NCBI GenBank assembly: GCA_018806915.1
Contig: JAGKQI010000020.1
Coordinates: 496,001-560,000 of the forward strand
Reading direction: 5' to 3'
Source of the DNA: Phytophthora colocasiae
Taxonomy: Eukaryota; Oomycota; Peronosporomycetes; Peronosporales; Peronosporaceae
Length of the DNA: 64,000 nt
The position numbers were made by a program, and so were the translations under genes. Positions 31,780 to 43,535 of the stretch are shown here, piece by piece; positions within the stretch are counted from its first letter, which is position 1; each line of letters begins with the position of its first letter. The notes under the pieces are model-generated. The model did no database searches and was not told where the DNA came from. It saw only the letters and a program-made list of their open reading frames with translations.

Positions 31780-33666
31780 GTGGTGGTGGTTGTGGCTGGG
31801 TAAGGGGTCAATGTCTACAGTCCGGGCAAAGCATTCGGTAGAAGCCCTTTAGTAAAATCAACGACACGAATAGCCATTGTTGCAGCACGTGGTTGATATG
31901 GCACAACATGGCAAACAGTGCTTACCAGAGCAACTGGAGGAAAACGTGCTGATAGCACAAAAACAGTATAAGCCTTGTAGCCATCATCAAGATCTCGCCC
32001 TTGTTGCGTTTGAGGTTGCCCACAGACCCATTCTAGATCAAGCAGCTCGTTTTCCGTGAGGAAGTACCCGCAGCATCGCCGAAGAAATGCTCGATGGTTT
32101 GTTGCACGCAGCGAGCATCATTCCACGAAGGTGGTACCGGCAGGTGGCTGCAGCCAATCGGTAGTACCATTGCGCATGGTGATCGATGGCGAGTCGTGAT
32201 CGTTGCCGCGGACAGCATGGCAGATAGCACGGTTCACTTTGGTATATAGCGTCTCGTCCGTTGTGGATGCCGATGGGTGGATAATTCTTCAGCAGTGTTG
32301 CGAGCATCATGTCGAAGAGCGTGGATCGACGTGGTGTACGGAGAGCAGGATCATAGCTCGACTGTGATCAGTTAGCTGGAGGAGGCGGATGTTTACGGCG
32401 GCTGGCAGTTTTGCAAGCATCATGTCGAAGAGCGTGGATCGACGTGGTGTACGGAGAGCAGGATCATAGCTCGACTGTGATCAGTTAGCTGGAGGAGGCG
32501 GGTGTTTTACGGCGGCTGGCAGTATTGCGAGCATCATGTCGAAGAGCGTGGATCGACGTGGTGTACGGAGAGCAGGATCATAGCTCGAGTGTGATCAGCT
32601 AGCTGGAGGAGGCGGGTGTTTTACGGCGGCTGGCAGTATTGTGACTCGTGTCGTGGGGAGGGTCCGTGCAGATCGAGGAAAATTTGGAAATGAACTGGGT
32701 TTGCATTTTGGCGCGTTTGAGATCGCTATCGCTGCATCTCACTTGACTGGGCCAAGATGAATGTGGGGTTGAAGCTACGAGCCAATCAGCGTGTCAGGAC
32801 CTCGGAATGCATTCTGATTGGCTGAATCATTCAAAAGCGAAGACACTGGGCGAAAGCTTGGACGTTGAAGTCCACATTTCGCGCGCGAAGATCGTTTGGA
32901 TTCTATGTTGAAGTCCAAGATCTCCCAGCCAATCCGAGTGCATTCCGAGATCCTGACACGCTGATTGGTGTAGTCAAGCGACGGTTCAGGATTTGTCTTG
33001 AGAACCTTTTCTGGTGACCTTTTCTTTATTTTACTCAAAAGTGACTATTTATTGTGATTTGATAATCGCTATATCAGTCAGCAGAGACAAAGCTTGTGTC
33101 TATTATCATGACATGGTAACGCTGGTAAAGCTTTGGTAATCTCTCGATTGACCACCAGGGTTATCGTTGTGGATCATAGACCGTCGCCACATACATTCTA
33201 CATATGAGAAGTTTTGCAGATCCAGTTATTACAAGCTTGTGCTGTTCAAAGGACCAAATAGCATTGATTTAGTATACCCGAAAAACCTTGTCGAAACGAG
33301 ATACTCGCGGAGATCGGTTCGAGCTAAACACCGTTGAGGTATTCATTTGGATACACTCGACGATCTCCTTGATATAGATTAGTTCACCAGAATAGGTTTC
33401 TACTTTCGACATCGCTCTAGTTTTTTCTGCATGGCCCAATAAATCTTGTCAAACCCCGGAGGAAAGTTGCTTCAGACTCCCCTTTCACCAAAGGAATCAC
33501 TTATTACTCGTAGATAGCTTATTGTTGCTCTGTTGGGTAACAATGTTGGCTTGTAACACAAGGTTGACCAAGTTTCAGTCGCTACTGGTTTCGTGTACGT
33601 AGAAGGTTTTGAATTGCATCTAAGGATGCAATCTTCTAAATCACTGGTCGTGGAATGCAGGGGACA
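31780..33666 (+). repeat. Foldback-like palindrome, left arm (R2)
   Basis: Matches 34824-36610 in inverse orientation, with a 1.16-kb spacer between. The outer part encodes, on the minus strand, a segment also in the right arm (KAYTVFVLSARFPPVALVS and CHVVPYQPRAATMAIRVV in the right arm). Inward come three 114-bp tandem units (about 32300-32640) and the CCAATCAGCGT inverted repeat (32780-32967). Long inverted arms with internal tandem units resemble foldback transposons. Confidence 0.75.
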
Positions 33667-34823
33667 CACATTAGCGTTTAACCAGGAACACACCGAAGAT
33701 ATCAATAACGGCGCAGAGCTAAGCAACTCGTAAGCTGAAATGGGTAGTCGTTATTTTGACAGACAACTTTCAGCTTAATCGCGATTCTTTACCTTGTTCA
33801 TGGTTGTTTATGTATGATTCAAGTTGTGATCGTCCGAAGTCTTTTGGACTGTAGTTGAAGCATCCTCTACGTAAACGGACAATCCAAGCAGTGGTCTCGT
33901 TAACGTGGCTTTTGTGAAACTTACGAATTCTGCTTCCGAAGAAACTATTCTGTAAATAACAGACCCCCGTTCTTTCGCGATGAGGATCCCTGGTTTGCGT
34001 TGGACTTCAAATCGCCTGAAATGTTGCCACTTTAAGCTTTCAATCAGTTTTGCTCGTTGAAAATTCAACTACTAGGTTTTGTTTTCATTTGAACTGAAAC
34101 AGTTTGGCGCTAACAGCATGAGTACCTCGTCGGACTCTCATAACGCAGCAACGCTCCAACCAAAACAAAACCATCAACTATGATGGACGTCAACGTGGAC
34201 ATTCTCCGCTCCCTCTCCATCGGAGGGTCCTTGGATAAACTGCAGTGGTTGCCATTCCTTGCGGTCGTACTCACATTTAAACCTCCAATAGCGTACGCTC
34301 AAGGGATAATATACTTGTTGAGAACCGATTTAGCATCATACTTTTTCTAAGAATTTAAACCGAGTTGATGGATTTTGTTTGAGCACTGCGATGTTGTACT
34401 TGAGTGACCTGGCAAAATATTCAATGAAACGAGGTAACCAGGTCGGCTTCGACAGATGTATGCAATACCAGCGAACTTGGATATAATATTTATCACAGTG
34501 ATCTCGTTGTTGACGGCCTACACGATGAAGGGATAAACCACAACAACACAATATTTTTTAATCTACCTGGTTCGTTCCTTGGATCATCCCATGTCCATGG
34601 CCGTTGCCTATTAAGGTTACGGTGCCTACCAGGATAATACAAACGCCAAAATTGATAAACTCGTCTGATGTAGCGGCGATAGAGTCATTCACCGCAAGTG
34701 ACCACTAAGTCGTCAGCATTATTTAAACTACCAACGCCTGTAACAATTGTAGAACATATCGTCACTTCAGATAAAACGAAAGTCATAAAGCCCAAAAGAG
34801 CATAACATAAATGCTAGCTCCTG
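33667..34823. other. Spacer of the foldback-like palindrome
   Basis: Unique sequence. It holds an 86-codon minus-strand frame (34068-33808) with WQHFRRFEVQRKPGILIAKE and no recognised family, and a short plus-strand frame from 34181 (MMDVNVDILRSLSIGG). Nothing identifies a transposase. Confidence 0.45.
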
Positions 34824-36610
34824 CATTCCACGACCAGTGATTTAGAATATTGCATCCTTAGATGCAATTCAAAACCTTCTACGTACACGAAACCAGTAGC
34901 GACTGAAACTTGGTCAACCTTTTGTTACAAGCCAACATTGTTACCCAACAGAGCAACAATAAGCTATCTACGAGTAATAAGTGATTCCGTTGGTGAAAGG
35001 GGAGCCTGAAGCAACTTTCCTCCGGGGTTTGACAAGATTTATTGGGCCATGCAGAAAAAAACTAGAGCGATGTCGAAAGTAGAAACCTATTCTGGTGAAC
35101 TAATCTATATCAAGGAGATCGTCGAGTGTATCCAAATGAATACCTCAACGGTGTTTAGCTCGAACCGATCTCCGCGAGTATCTCGTTTCGACAAGGTTTT
35201 TCGGCTATACTAAATCAATGCTATTTGGTCCTTTGAACAGCACAAGCTTGTAATAACTGGATCTGCAAAACTTCTCATATGTAGAATGTATGTGGCGACG
35301 GTCTATGATCCACAACGATAACCCTGGTGGTCAATCGAGAGATTACCAAAGCTTTACCAGCGTTACCATGCCATGGTAATAGACACAAGCTTTGTCTCTG
35401 CTGACTGATATAGCGATTATCAAATCACAATAAATAGTCACTTTTGAGTAAAATAAAGAAAAGGTCACCAGAAAAGGTTCTCAAGACAAATCCTGAACCG
35501 TCGCTTGACTACACCAATCAGCGTGTCAGGATCTCGGAATGCACTCGGATTGGCTGGGAGATCTTGGACTTCAACATGGAATCAAAACGATCTTCGCGCG
35601 CGAAATGTAGACTTCAACATCCAAGCTTTCGCCCAGTGTCTTCGCTTTTGAATGATTCAGCCAATCAGAATGCATTCCGAGGTCCTGACACGCTGATTGG
35701 CTCGTAGCTTCAACCCCACATTCATCTTGGCCCAGTCAAGTAAGATGCAGCGATAGCAATCTCAAACGCGCCAAAATGCAAACCCAGTTCATTTCCAAAT
35801 TTTCCTCGATCTGCACGGACCCTCCCCACGACACGAGTCACAATACTGCCAGCCGCCGTAAAACACCCGCCTCCTCCAGCTAGCTGATCACACTCGAGCT
35901 ATGATCCTGCTCTCCGTACACCACGTCGATCCACGCTCTTCGACATGATGCTTGCAAAACTGCCAGCCGCCGTAAACATCCGCCTCCTCCAGCTAACTGA
36001 TCACACTCGAGATATGATCCTGCTCTCCGTACACCACGTCGATCCATGCTCTTCGACATGATGCTCGCAACACTGCTGAAGAATTATCCACCCATCGGCA
36101 TCCACAACGGACGAGACGCTATATACCAAAGTGAACCGTGCTATCTGTCATGCTGTCCGCGGCAACGATCACGACTCGCCATCGATCACCATGCGCAATG
36201 GTTCTGCCGATTGACTGCAGCCACCTGCCGGTACCACCTTCGTGGAATGATGCTCGCTGCGTGCAACAAACCATCGAGCATTTCTTCGGCGATGCTGCGG
36301 GTACTTCTTCACGGAAAACGAACTGCTTGATCTAGAATGGGTCTGTGGGCAACAACAAGGGCGAGATCTCGATGATGACTACAAGGCTTATACTGTTTTT
36401 GTGCTATCAGCACGTTTTCCTCCAGTTGCTCTGGTAAGCACTGTTTGCCATGTTGTGCCATATCAACCACGTGCTGCAACAATGGCTATTCGTGTTGTTG
36501 ATTTCGCTGAAGGATTTGTACCAAATGTGTTGACCGGTGAGCTGGTGACCCCTCGCCCCCGTCCCTCTCCTCCACCCACACCTCAAACACCACCACCACG
36601 GCGATGTGAG
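34824..36610 (-). repeat. Foldback-like palindrome, right arm (R3)
   Basis: The inverse of 31780-33666, with small indels. It has two, not three, copies of the 114-bp unit (35866-36072) and lacks a few bases (GTTTGAG region near 36350) that R1 and R2 keep. On the plus strand, 36330-36650 reads DDDYKAYTVFVLSARFPPVA and CHVVPYQPRAATMAIRVV followed by a Pro-rich tail. This is the best-preserved coding-like stretch of the family; its function is unknown. Confidence 0.75.
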
Positions 36611-36659
36611 ATACTGTACAAGACCGTACTGGGTTGGTCGTCTTTAAATTGAAGTGTTT

Positions 36660-37390
36660 AAACGTTGCAGCCGAGATCGATCGTGGTGTGAGTCTGCTTG
36701 TGCCGCACTTAGAGTACGGTATTGCTGTTAGTTATGGTGGTCGAGATGCAGTAGCGTGAATTATCAATTCATGCGCGTTCAACATGATTATTTTTTTCAC
36801 GGGTCAAATATTTTCAGCGCAGTTTTTATAGTATTTACAATATCCATCAGAAGAGTAAGACTGAATTGTCGAACAGTGCTTAGGTTTAGATGTCCCGCTC
36901 ACCTGTAGGCTCATTTGCTTACCCGCGCTGCCAGACATAGCCCAATGTCACAGACCACAACGCACTCAGCTTAGGGGCTCGAATGCGCCCCATGCACCGT
37001 GTTGGGGTTGGTAAAGTGGCTACGGGATGGCAAAGGGTTGCGTGGTGATGGGTGTAATCAATGCACCGAGTGGTAATTCTTTTGTTGTTTTTGGCCACCG
37101 TAATGTCACTAAGGTGGCTAAAACATTGTGATACTTCTGATTCTTCTTACCGTTTATACTGGATATAACCAGAGTACTGTGTACGACTACATTGATGATG
37201 AAAAGAAATATCCGTAATGGTGGCCGCTAGATGGCGTAACTCGTAGGTGAGATGACGAAAATCTTGATACTGGAGCAAACTTGACCCACTTGACATCTAA
37301 ACAAACACATCAATGAGGTATGAAGTCACATGGCTAACTATTTCCCAGTCAACTCACTATAAGTTTTGCTCAGTATACATTTTAGTGGGT
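36660..37390. other. Repeat-like non-coding sequence
   Basis: No gene seen. 36912-37060 resembles 27558-27640 plus 28046-28100, the site where the solo LTR inserted (shared AGCCCAATGT, GGGGCTC and ATGCGCCC blocks). It is therefore another copy of an undefined repeat. Confidence 0.4.
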
Positions 37391-37475
37391 TAATAATTGT
37401 GCCACGACAAAATAAAAACAAATGACTGCTTCTGGACCAATAGTCTTGAATTAAGTATACAATGTAAACACAGCG

Positions 37476-40400
37476 CTAATAATGGGTGCACTTCAGCTCT
37501 GTTCGCCAATACTTCCGAAACAACGATCCAGGGACCTGGCCGCACAAGACTTTTCTTTTCGCAGCTTTCTCTCCGCAACTATCAGAGGTTCTTTGAGCTT
37601 GTACAAGGCTGAAACTAATCGTAGGTTTCCTTTGCCAGAAAGGGCAAATAGAAACGATGGATTTTTTCCCAGCTCGTAAGATCAGCATCAGGACACATGT
37701 AAGCCTTTGGTTTGTTGCTGAACACTCCACGACACAAACACACGTTGTGATTTCCGCAATAATCTGTTTTCTCAGTCGGCCATCGGTCCTCCCATCGACA
37801 AACAACACATCCTCTGCGCTTTCGGCCACAATCCTTGAAAACCTGCCTCGATGCAACTGCTGTACAGTTCTTACGGGGACTTTCGTCACATTTCACCGAC
37901 ACGAATAGCTCTCGGGGACTAGTGTGATTGTCAAATGCTTCCACTTTGTCCTCCAAACGCGTAGCCTCAAACGTCATTCTGCTATCGCTTGGAGCATCTA
38001 CCCACCTCCCCGATATTTATTCTGAAGCAAGTTCAATGACAAATGTCCTGTGCGAATCGCGTTGCTTTGCCATATCAACCACACAACGGCGGGTGAGATA
38101 AGCATTTGATCTTGCAATATCGATCAGGGCCAACGCTAACTTCTTATGCCATTTTTTGTAGGAATGTCCATCAGCGAGAGAAAACCGGGCACGAATTTGA
38201 TCTAGACGATCCACCCCTTGCATGAACTGGTTGTATTGCTTCACGGCCACGGGTGCTACGAACGTTTGCGAAGTAGCTCCAACTTGGCGCTCGACATTAG
38301 TCACTCCAGATCCATCGGAATTAGACACAATTTGAACAACGCTACCGTCGCACCAAGATGCTGCCACTATTCCATGCTCGGCTGAAACTCCTTGGCGAAA
38401 ATCGCCACGAGATGACTGTTGTTTATCCAGCATAGTGTGGCGCGGAAAATGTTTACTTGTTCCTCGAACCGTTCCACGTCCATATAACCCTCGCAGACGC
38501 AATGCGGAGTAATTGAATAGAGGTGTAGTAGTTGTCGGTATTGAGGACGCGATTTGAACCGTAGATAGGTCGAGCCACCTCCAGTACTAGGCTCCGAATC
38601 GCTGAAACCTTCTCCGTGGCCCATTCCTGTTGCAATCGCAATGCTTCATCCGTTGGTACTACCCCATCGAGTCGGTCGGTGACGTCACTATTGCAATGCA
38701 ACCTGTAGTTGATTGCTATCCATGATGTTGCGCAGCACAGCATATATAGTCGAAAGTGATATTTGCCAGTCGGCTTCGTCGGATTGTAAACGATCATATG
38801 ACGGTCAAACTTGGAACGACACGCTATACTGCTCTCGTCGAGAGCCACGTTACGACCAACGTCTATACCGACCACCAGGACATTTCAACAAATTAAGTAG
38901 CGGCCGGATTCGAGTAACCGGATCGCGGTTTGTTGATGGAGGTACGGCAAGGAAGCAAAAACACTTTCGAACCGGTTTAAATCGTCGAAGGGTCATGATC
39001 TGTTCCAGTCCAGACGAAATGCCGTTTCCGATACTAATGTCTCTGGTTGAACGCCCCAATAGTTGCCATACTCACCCTTGTTGTTGATGCTCATGAAAAA
39101 CAAAATCCAATTTCATCAGTTCATCCAGAGTAACAGGCGGCTGCAGTTTTACACCCTTTACAACTGCATAAGCGTTGGTTTCATTCACGACCTGGCGCCA
39201 GAAGTATAATGGGATATAGGCAAGAAAACTTGACGAAGCCGAATGGGTGAAGAGTCGCAGAGATTCTGATCTCGCTCGAGTCTTAGTTGATTCATCACTA
39301 TGTGTGTAGAGATCGTCTGGAGCTTCCAATTCAAGTCATGGATCAAACTTCATGCTCTTTATTGCTTCTACCTCACCAAGGCTAGTGTGAAGCGGACGGT
39401 CTGGGTCGAACTCGCCAAAAGTTTCCATCTCCACAAGGTCCTCGATTGGAGCATCAGATGGGAGTGATTCTTCTTCTGGGACGGAAATTAATGCGCTCCA
39501 AGTTGGTTTTGCTGTCGTTCGTGTCAGCAGCCTGTAGTTTTCAATACCGCGCTGGACAACGCCGATTTCCAGTGAGTGGACTTGGTTCTGGAACAAGCTA
39601 TCCAGCCAGCGTATCTCGTACTTCACGGTCTTTTTTTGTTTGGATCGCCGACAAACACGCCCAACCATGTATGAATTCCCCACTTGTGCTAAGATCGGCT
39701 TCAACGTCTTGGTTATCATCCATGATTCTTTTGCTGGCGAAAATGCGATCAAACTGTTCAGGTATAATTCGGAATTAGCGTCCAAGTCATTGTGATGTCC
39801 AGTATTGTCTCCATTTCTCGCTTCCCCACGCGATCTACCATCTGGTTCGACTTCATGTTCAACAACGCCTTGATAACCATCTAAAACGCCTTGTTCTATG
39901 CCCAGTACGCCATCACTGCCATCTCCGGGTTCGCCATCAGCTCGATTGTCGCCAAACTGGGGTTGTTCTTCCATTTGCACGATACTATCTTCGTAATCAC
40001 TGGGGCCTTCCTGGTCTTGACGATATTCATCCACGTCAAGAACGTCTTCTTGTCCTAGAACGCAATCAACAGAATTCTCATGATGATGCTCTTCGTGAGA
40101 TCTGGACTTATGTTTGTAAATGCTGATACCACGATCACCAGGTGAGGGATTTACATTAACGTGTATGGTTTCATCTTGACAAGACGAGGGTTTGTCACCA
40201 CACCTACGCTCGCTTAAACAGCTTTCACGAAAGTCCAGAATAGATCCAGTCGAAACATTGTCGTGAGCGGGGCCTAACACGGTCACAGTGTCTCCATCAA
40301 CACGAATCATTTGATCATTGAGGCTTCGATAGTAAAGCACTAGTGATTCTTCCCCAAGAAAATAGTCTTCCCCCTCGATACCGGCTTGGTTTTTACCTGG

Positions 40401-40559
40401 TTTGACGTAGCGATACCGAGAATCAAGACTACTCCTGCGCGGCGGTTTAGATGTCCATCCGTCTTGCCGAAGAACTCTCCATATCTCTTTGAACAAGGCA
40501 GTACCCTCTGCACATTGAACGAGGTTAGCAAATATTTCTTCTATGCTGGTGAAAAACAC
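37476..40559 (-). pseudogene. Decayed piggyBac-type transposase (piggyBac-2)
   Basis: The long first frame (40559-39336) has the same N-terminal GWTSKPP and EDYFLGEESLVLYYR segment as piggyBac-1, then an acidic region. An in-frame TGA at 39336 separates it from LEAPDDLYTHSDES (39329-39072). A frameshift follows before EYGNYWGVQPETLVSETAF. The DDE region continues in 38875-38453 (KFDRHMIVYNPTKPTGKYHF, VLNTDNYYTSIQLL) and 38502-38017 (VAVKQYNQFMQGVDRLDQIR). A Cys-rich C-terminal finger is at 37890-37620. At least one nonsense and several frame changes make it inactive. Terminal repeats with TTAA were not found. Confidence 0.8.
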
Positions 40560-40909
40560 ATAGCATACCTCGCAACACCGCTTGCTTACTGTTTGCTCCA
40601 GTGCGGGATGGCAAATGTCGACGTTTTGCTAATTTACCCGAATTAGCATCCAGATGCCGCTTTCTTGGTGGCATCTGTCTTCCAAGTTGTTTTCCGAAGT
40701 GAGGGAGGAATATATCTGAAGAAGCCTGGCAACTGCTCGCTGGCCTGGCAGCTGCTCGCTAGAACATTAGTCATGTACCTACTTCGTAAGATATGCCGAA
40801 GATATCGCTGATACCAGTGTTGGCTTTTTACATGTGTTTTACCTTTATTTAAGTAGGAATCTCTGTAAAAATGTAAAAAGCCGATTTATTATAGTGAAAA
40901 TTGCTGGAT

Positions 40910-41340
40910 ATCTCAGGTGGCTTACGGAGTCGCAGGCTGCTGCAGCTAGTCAAGTTGCAGGCTTCCAGGCATGGACGACGTTCAGTCCGAGCCAAGACCG
41001 CATCGTGTACACCATGAAGACGCTGCATAAGAAGCTCCTCGACCAACTGATCCCCAACACCGACAGCACAACGCCGGCTCCACCACCTCTGCGTGGGCTT
41101 CCACATCCAGAGCACCCACAAGTTCCAGGCGATCGCTAGTAGCAACGCCAACGTGACGCGCAATTTCGAGCACAGATACGCGTCCCCCACGAGCTGCACG
41201 GTGACGTCGTTCAGCTCCACGTCGAGCACCAGCGCGTCCACAACAATTTACCCAAGGTCTTCTACTCTAGCGACACATCCATCAAGTTTCGCCAGGCCAC
41301 AAACCGGGCATCGCGTCAGAGATTCACGGAGGTTGTTTGT
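40910..41340. other. GC3-rich fragment inside the hAT, possible captured gene piece
   Basis: Codon-third-position GC is high here, unlike the AT-rich flanks. One minus-strand frame reads VLDVELNDVTVQLVGDAY and a hydrophobic LRVTLALLLAIAWNLWVLWM, which could be a membrane segment. Plus-strand frames are also open, so the coding strand is unsure. It lies between the hAT end and the transposase tail. No homolog recognised. Confidence 0.35.
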
Positions 41341-41614
41341 GGTATGATCAAGACGAGGCTAAGGAGGGCAATTTTGTGATGTTTTCGGTGGTGTGAGCAG
41401 GTTTTCGTGAATGTTTAAGGGCAGCAATACGCATCGTATGATTGACGCTGCCACTGCGAATGAGGGCATGGAGATTGATCAAAATATTGACAGCAAATCA
41501 AAACGTTTATTGCGACGTTAGTGGTGTGATTGCGATGTCCTACAGAGAGTTTTGAAAAGACGAGATGCAGCGGCTTCTTCAAGGTAAACCTTGTGATAGC
41601 ATAATACCGATGTA

Positions 41615-42061
41615 TTATCCGACCAAGGACGCCAGAGATGTCTTGCGTGCTCGAATACCAGTTAGCTGTTTTTCTTGGGGAAAATCACGGTCATTCGTGT
41701 CAGGATAAGGTTGCCGGATGGCCACAGGAATCGGGTCTTTGCTTGATCCCAGTCGTTTGGTAGTAAACCGCGGTGTCTCATTGGGATCATTAGGGGCATT
41801 TCTGTTGGTTCTTCTGGCATTTGTCGTTGCTGAATCAGGGGCAACAGCACTGACAACCTCACGATCGACAACTAAACGGCTTTGATCGATACCGGTGCTC
41901 AGCTCAAATCCCAGTGGTATGTTGGCGAGTGGCGCCTCATTGTGGTCATTGCGAGCGGTTCTGTCGGTATTTCCAGCGCTTTCAGCAGAAGCACATGATG
42001 TTTCAGATGTTCCACAACTAACCGCCTCACGGGCAGCAGCTCCGCTGCTTTGATCGATACC
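41615..42061 (-). pseudogene. C-terminal part of the hAT ORF, cut off by the Gypsy
   Basis: Continues the frame interrupted at 49966: AELSS before the Gypsy joins GIDQSSGAAAREAVSC after it. It carries two ~48-residue repeats (GIDQSSGAAAREAVS and GIDQSRLVVDREVVS), each followed by an NDHNEAP or NDPNETP motif. The seamless join confirms the insertion point. Confidence 0.6.
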
Positions 42062-42487
42062 TGTAACGGGGATGTTACACGAATGTTTCTCGTTGGTGTG
42101 TGACACACGTGGATACATTTATGTGGGTACATAATAGTGTGTGACACTCATGATACATTTTTGTATGTGGATACATAATGGTGTGGCACACACGAGTAGA
42201 TACGTAGATGGCCTCAGAGCCTCACGTTGCATTTTGATTAGGATTTAGTATGTTAGATACTAAATCCGTTACATTTAGGATTAGGACAATAAAAGTCAAT
42301 AAAAATCAGTTTGCATTTTATATAGGTAGTGTTAGTCCTTTGTTATAGGGACACTGATTGTGAGAGTCCCGTATTTAGTGGACTACTTGGTTCTTGTATA
42401 GAACCGAAGGCTACTGCCTTGCAAGCAGGACTCTACGAGTCAACTAAACTTCCTCTGTGCCGTGCACACCTACGCAGCCCCGCTGCA
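42062..42487 (+). repeat. Gypsy-1 5' LTR
   Basis: 426 bp, starting TGTAACGGGGATGTTACACG. It closely matches the 3' LTR from the GATTAGGATTTAG block onward; the first ~170 bp are diverged. Confidence 0.9.
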
Positions 42488-42544
42488 TCTGGTAGCACTA
42501 GTAGTCAATCCAACTCCTGAGTTGAAGACTGTTTCTCTGTGAGA

Positions 42545-43393
42545 ATGGAGCCAGAAGCATACGCTCACTTGACTCCGAGTCAGCGGGACACGCTTAACAA
42601 GCTTACGTCCTTGCTGGGCCCCGAAGGTATGGCGCACCTTGCGTCCCAAGGGCCGGAGGCCGTCAACGCGCGTCTTGAGGCATTTGCCTCGTACGAAAAC
42701 GCTCTCGTTGAGCACATCCAACGGAATGTAAAAGGAGTTAACCCCGCTCCGAGAGCTAAGCCCGTCACGCTCAGCGTGAAGACCTTTCACGGGCACGAAG
42801 GAGAGAACCTCCTGTTGTGGACCCGAGAGGTCGAAATGGCCATGGGAGCCGCTATGCTCCAGTTGGAAGGCCAACGCGTGGCGTTCGCCATCTCTAAGCT
42901 CGAAGGGCGAGCACGAGAATGGGCCTTGACGTCTGGGACGTCGGTAGAAATGGCCTTCCCCACTTGGGGTGAGCTTAAGGTCAAGCTTACGCAAGTGTTT
43001 GCTCCGCCTAACCAGGCGTATCGCGTGCGGTCACGCTTCCTTGCTTGCCGACAGGGCAAGAAGGACCTGGTGGACTATGTCCAAGAGCTGCGCACGCTCA
43101 TTGCCGGCATGGCTGCCGACCCTCTACCTGAGGTGGTCACCGTGACCATCTTCATGGAAGGTTTACGAGCTGGCGTGGCCAGAACGGAGGCATTCCGTCA
43201 GAATCCTCGCACCTTCGAGGACGCTGTCAGCGTGGCATTGAATGCCGAACACAACTTTAAGTTGTCGAGGGTCGGTGCTAACAGCACAGGGTCCGGGGGA
43301 CCCGAGCCCATGGACCTCAGCTATGCTGAAGATGAAGTAGCCGAGCTACGAGCTGCGGTGCAGCGTATGAGCACCCGCCGGTGCTACACCTGA
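42545..43393 (+). CDS. Gypsy-1 gag, truncated at the zinc knuckle
   Basis: A 282-residue Gag that forms the particle around the retrotransposon RNA. A retrotrans_gag-like core is visible ([58 protein letters not shown]). The protein ends at RRCYT and a stop, just where a CCHC knuckle should follow; the downstream bases still read [10 protein letters not shown] in another frame. A small deletion has probably removed the centre of the knuckle and the frame into pol. Confidence 0.85.
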   Translation: MEPEAYAHLTPSQRDTLNKLTSLLGPEGMAHLASQGPEAVNARLEAFASYENALVEHIQRNVKGVNPAPRAKPVTLSVKTFHGHEGENLLLWTREVEMAMGAAMLQLEGQRVAFAISKLEGRAREWALTSGTSVEMAFPTWGELKVKLTQVFAPPNQAYRVRSRFLACRQGKKDLVDYVQELRTLIAGMAADPLPEVVTVTIFMEGLRAGVARTEAFRQNPRTFEDAVSVALNAEHNFKLSRVGANSTGSGGPEPMDLSYAEDEVAELRAAVQRMSTRRCYT

Positions 43394-43535
43394 GGCCCAA
43401 CTGCCCTCTGCACAAAGAGCGCGCCGGCCAGAATGGCCGCAACCCTGCCGCGGGTCCCGCTTTGGGCTCTGCCCAGGGAAACGAAGGCTCCCAGTAGACG
43501 CGGGGCGGTCTACTGGGGAAGAACTGAGTTCTGCA

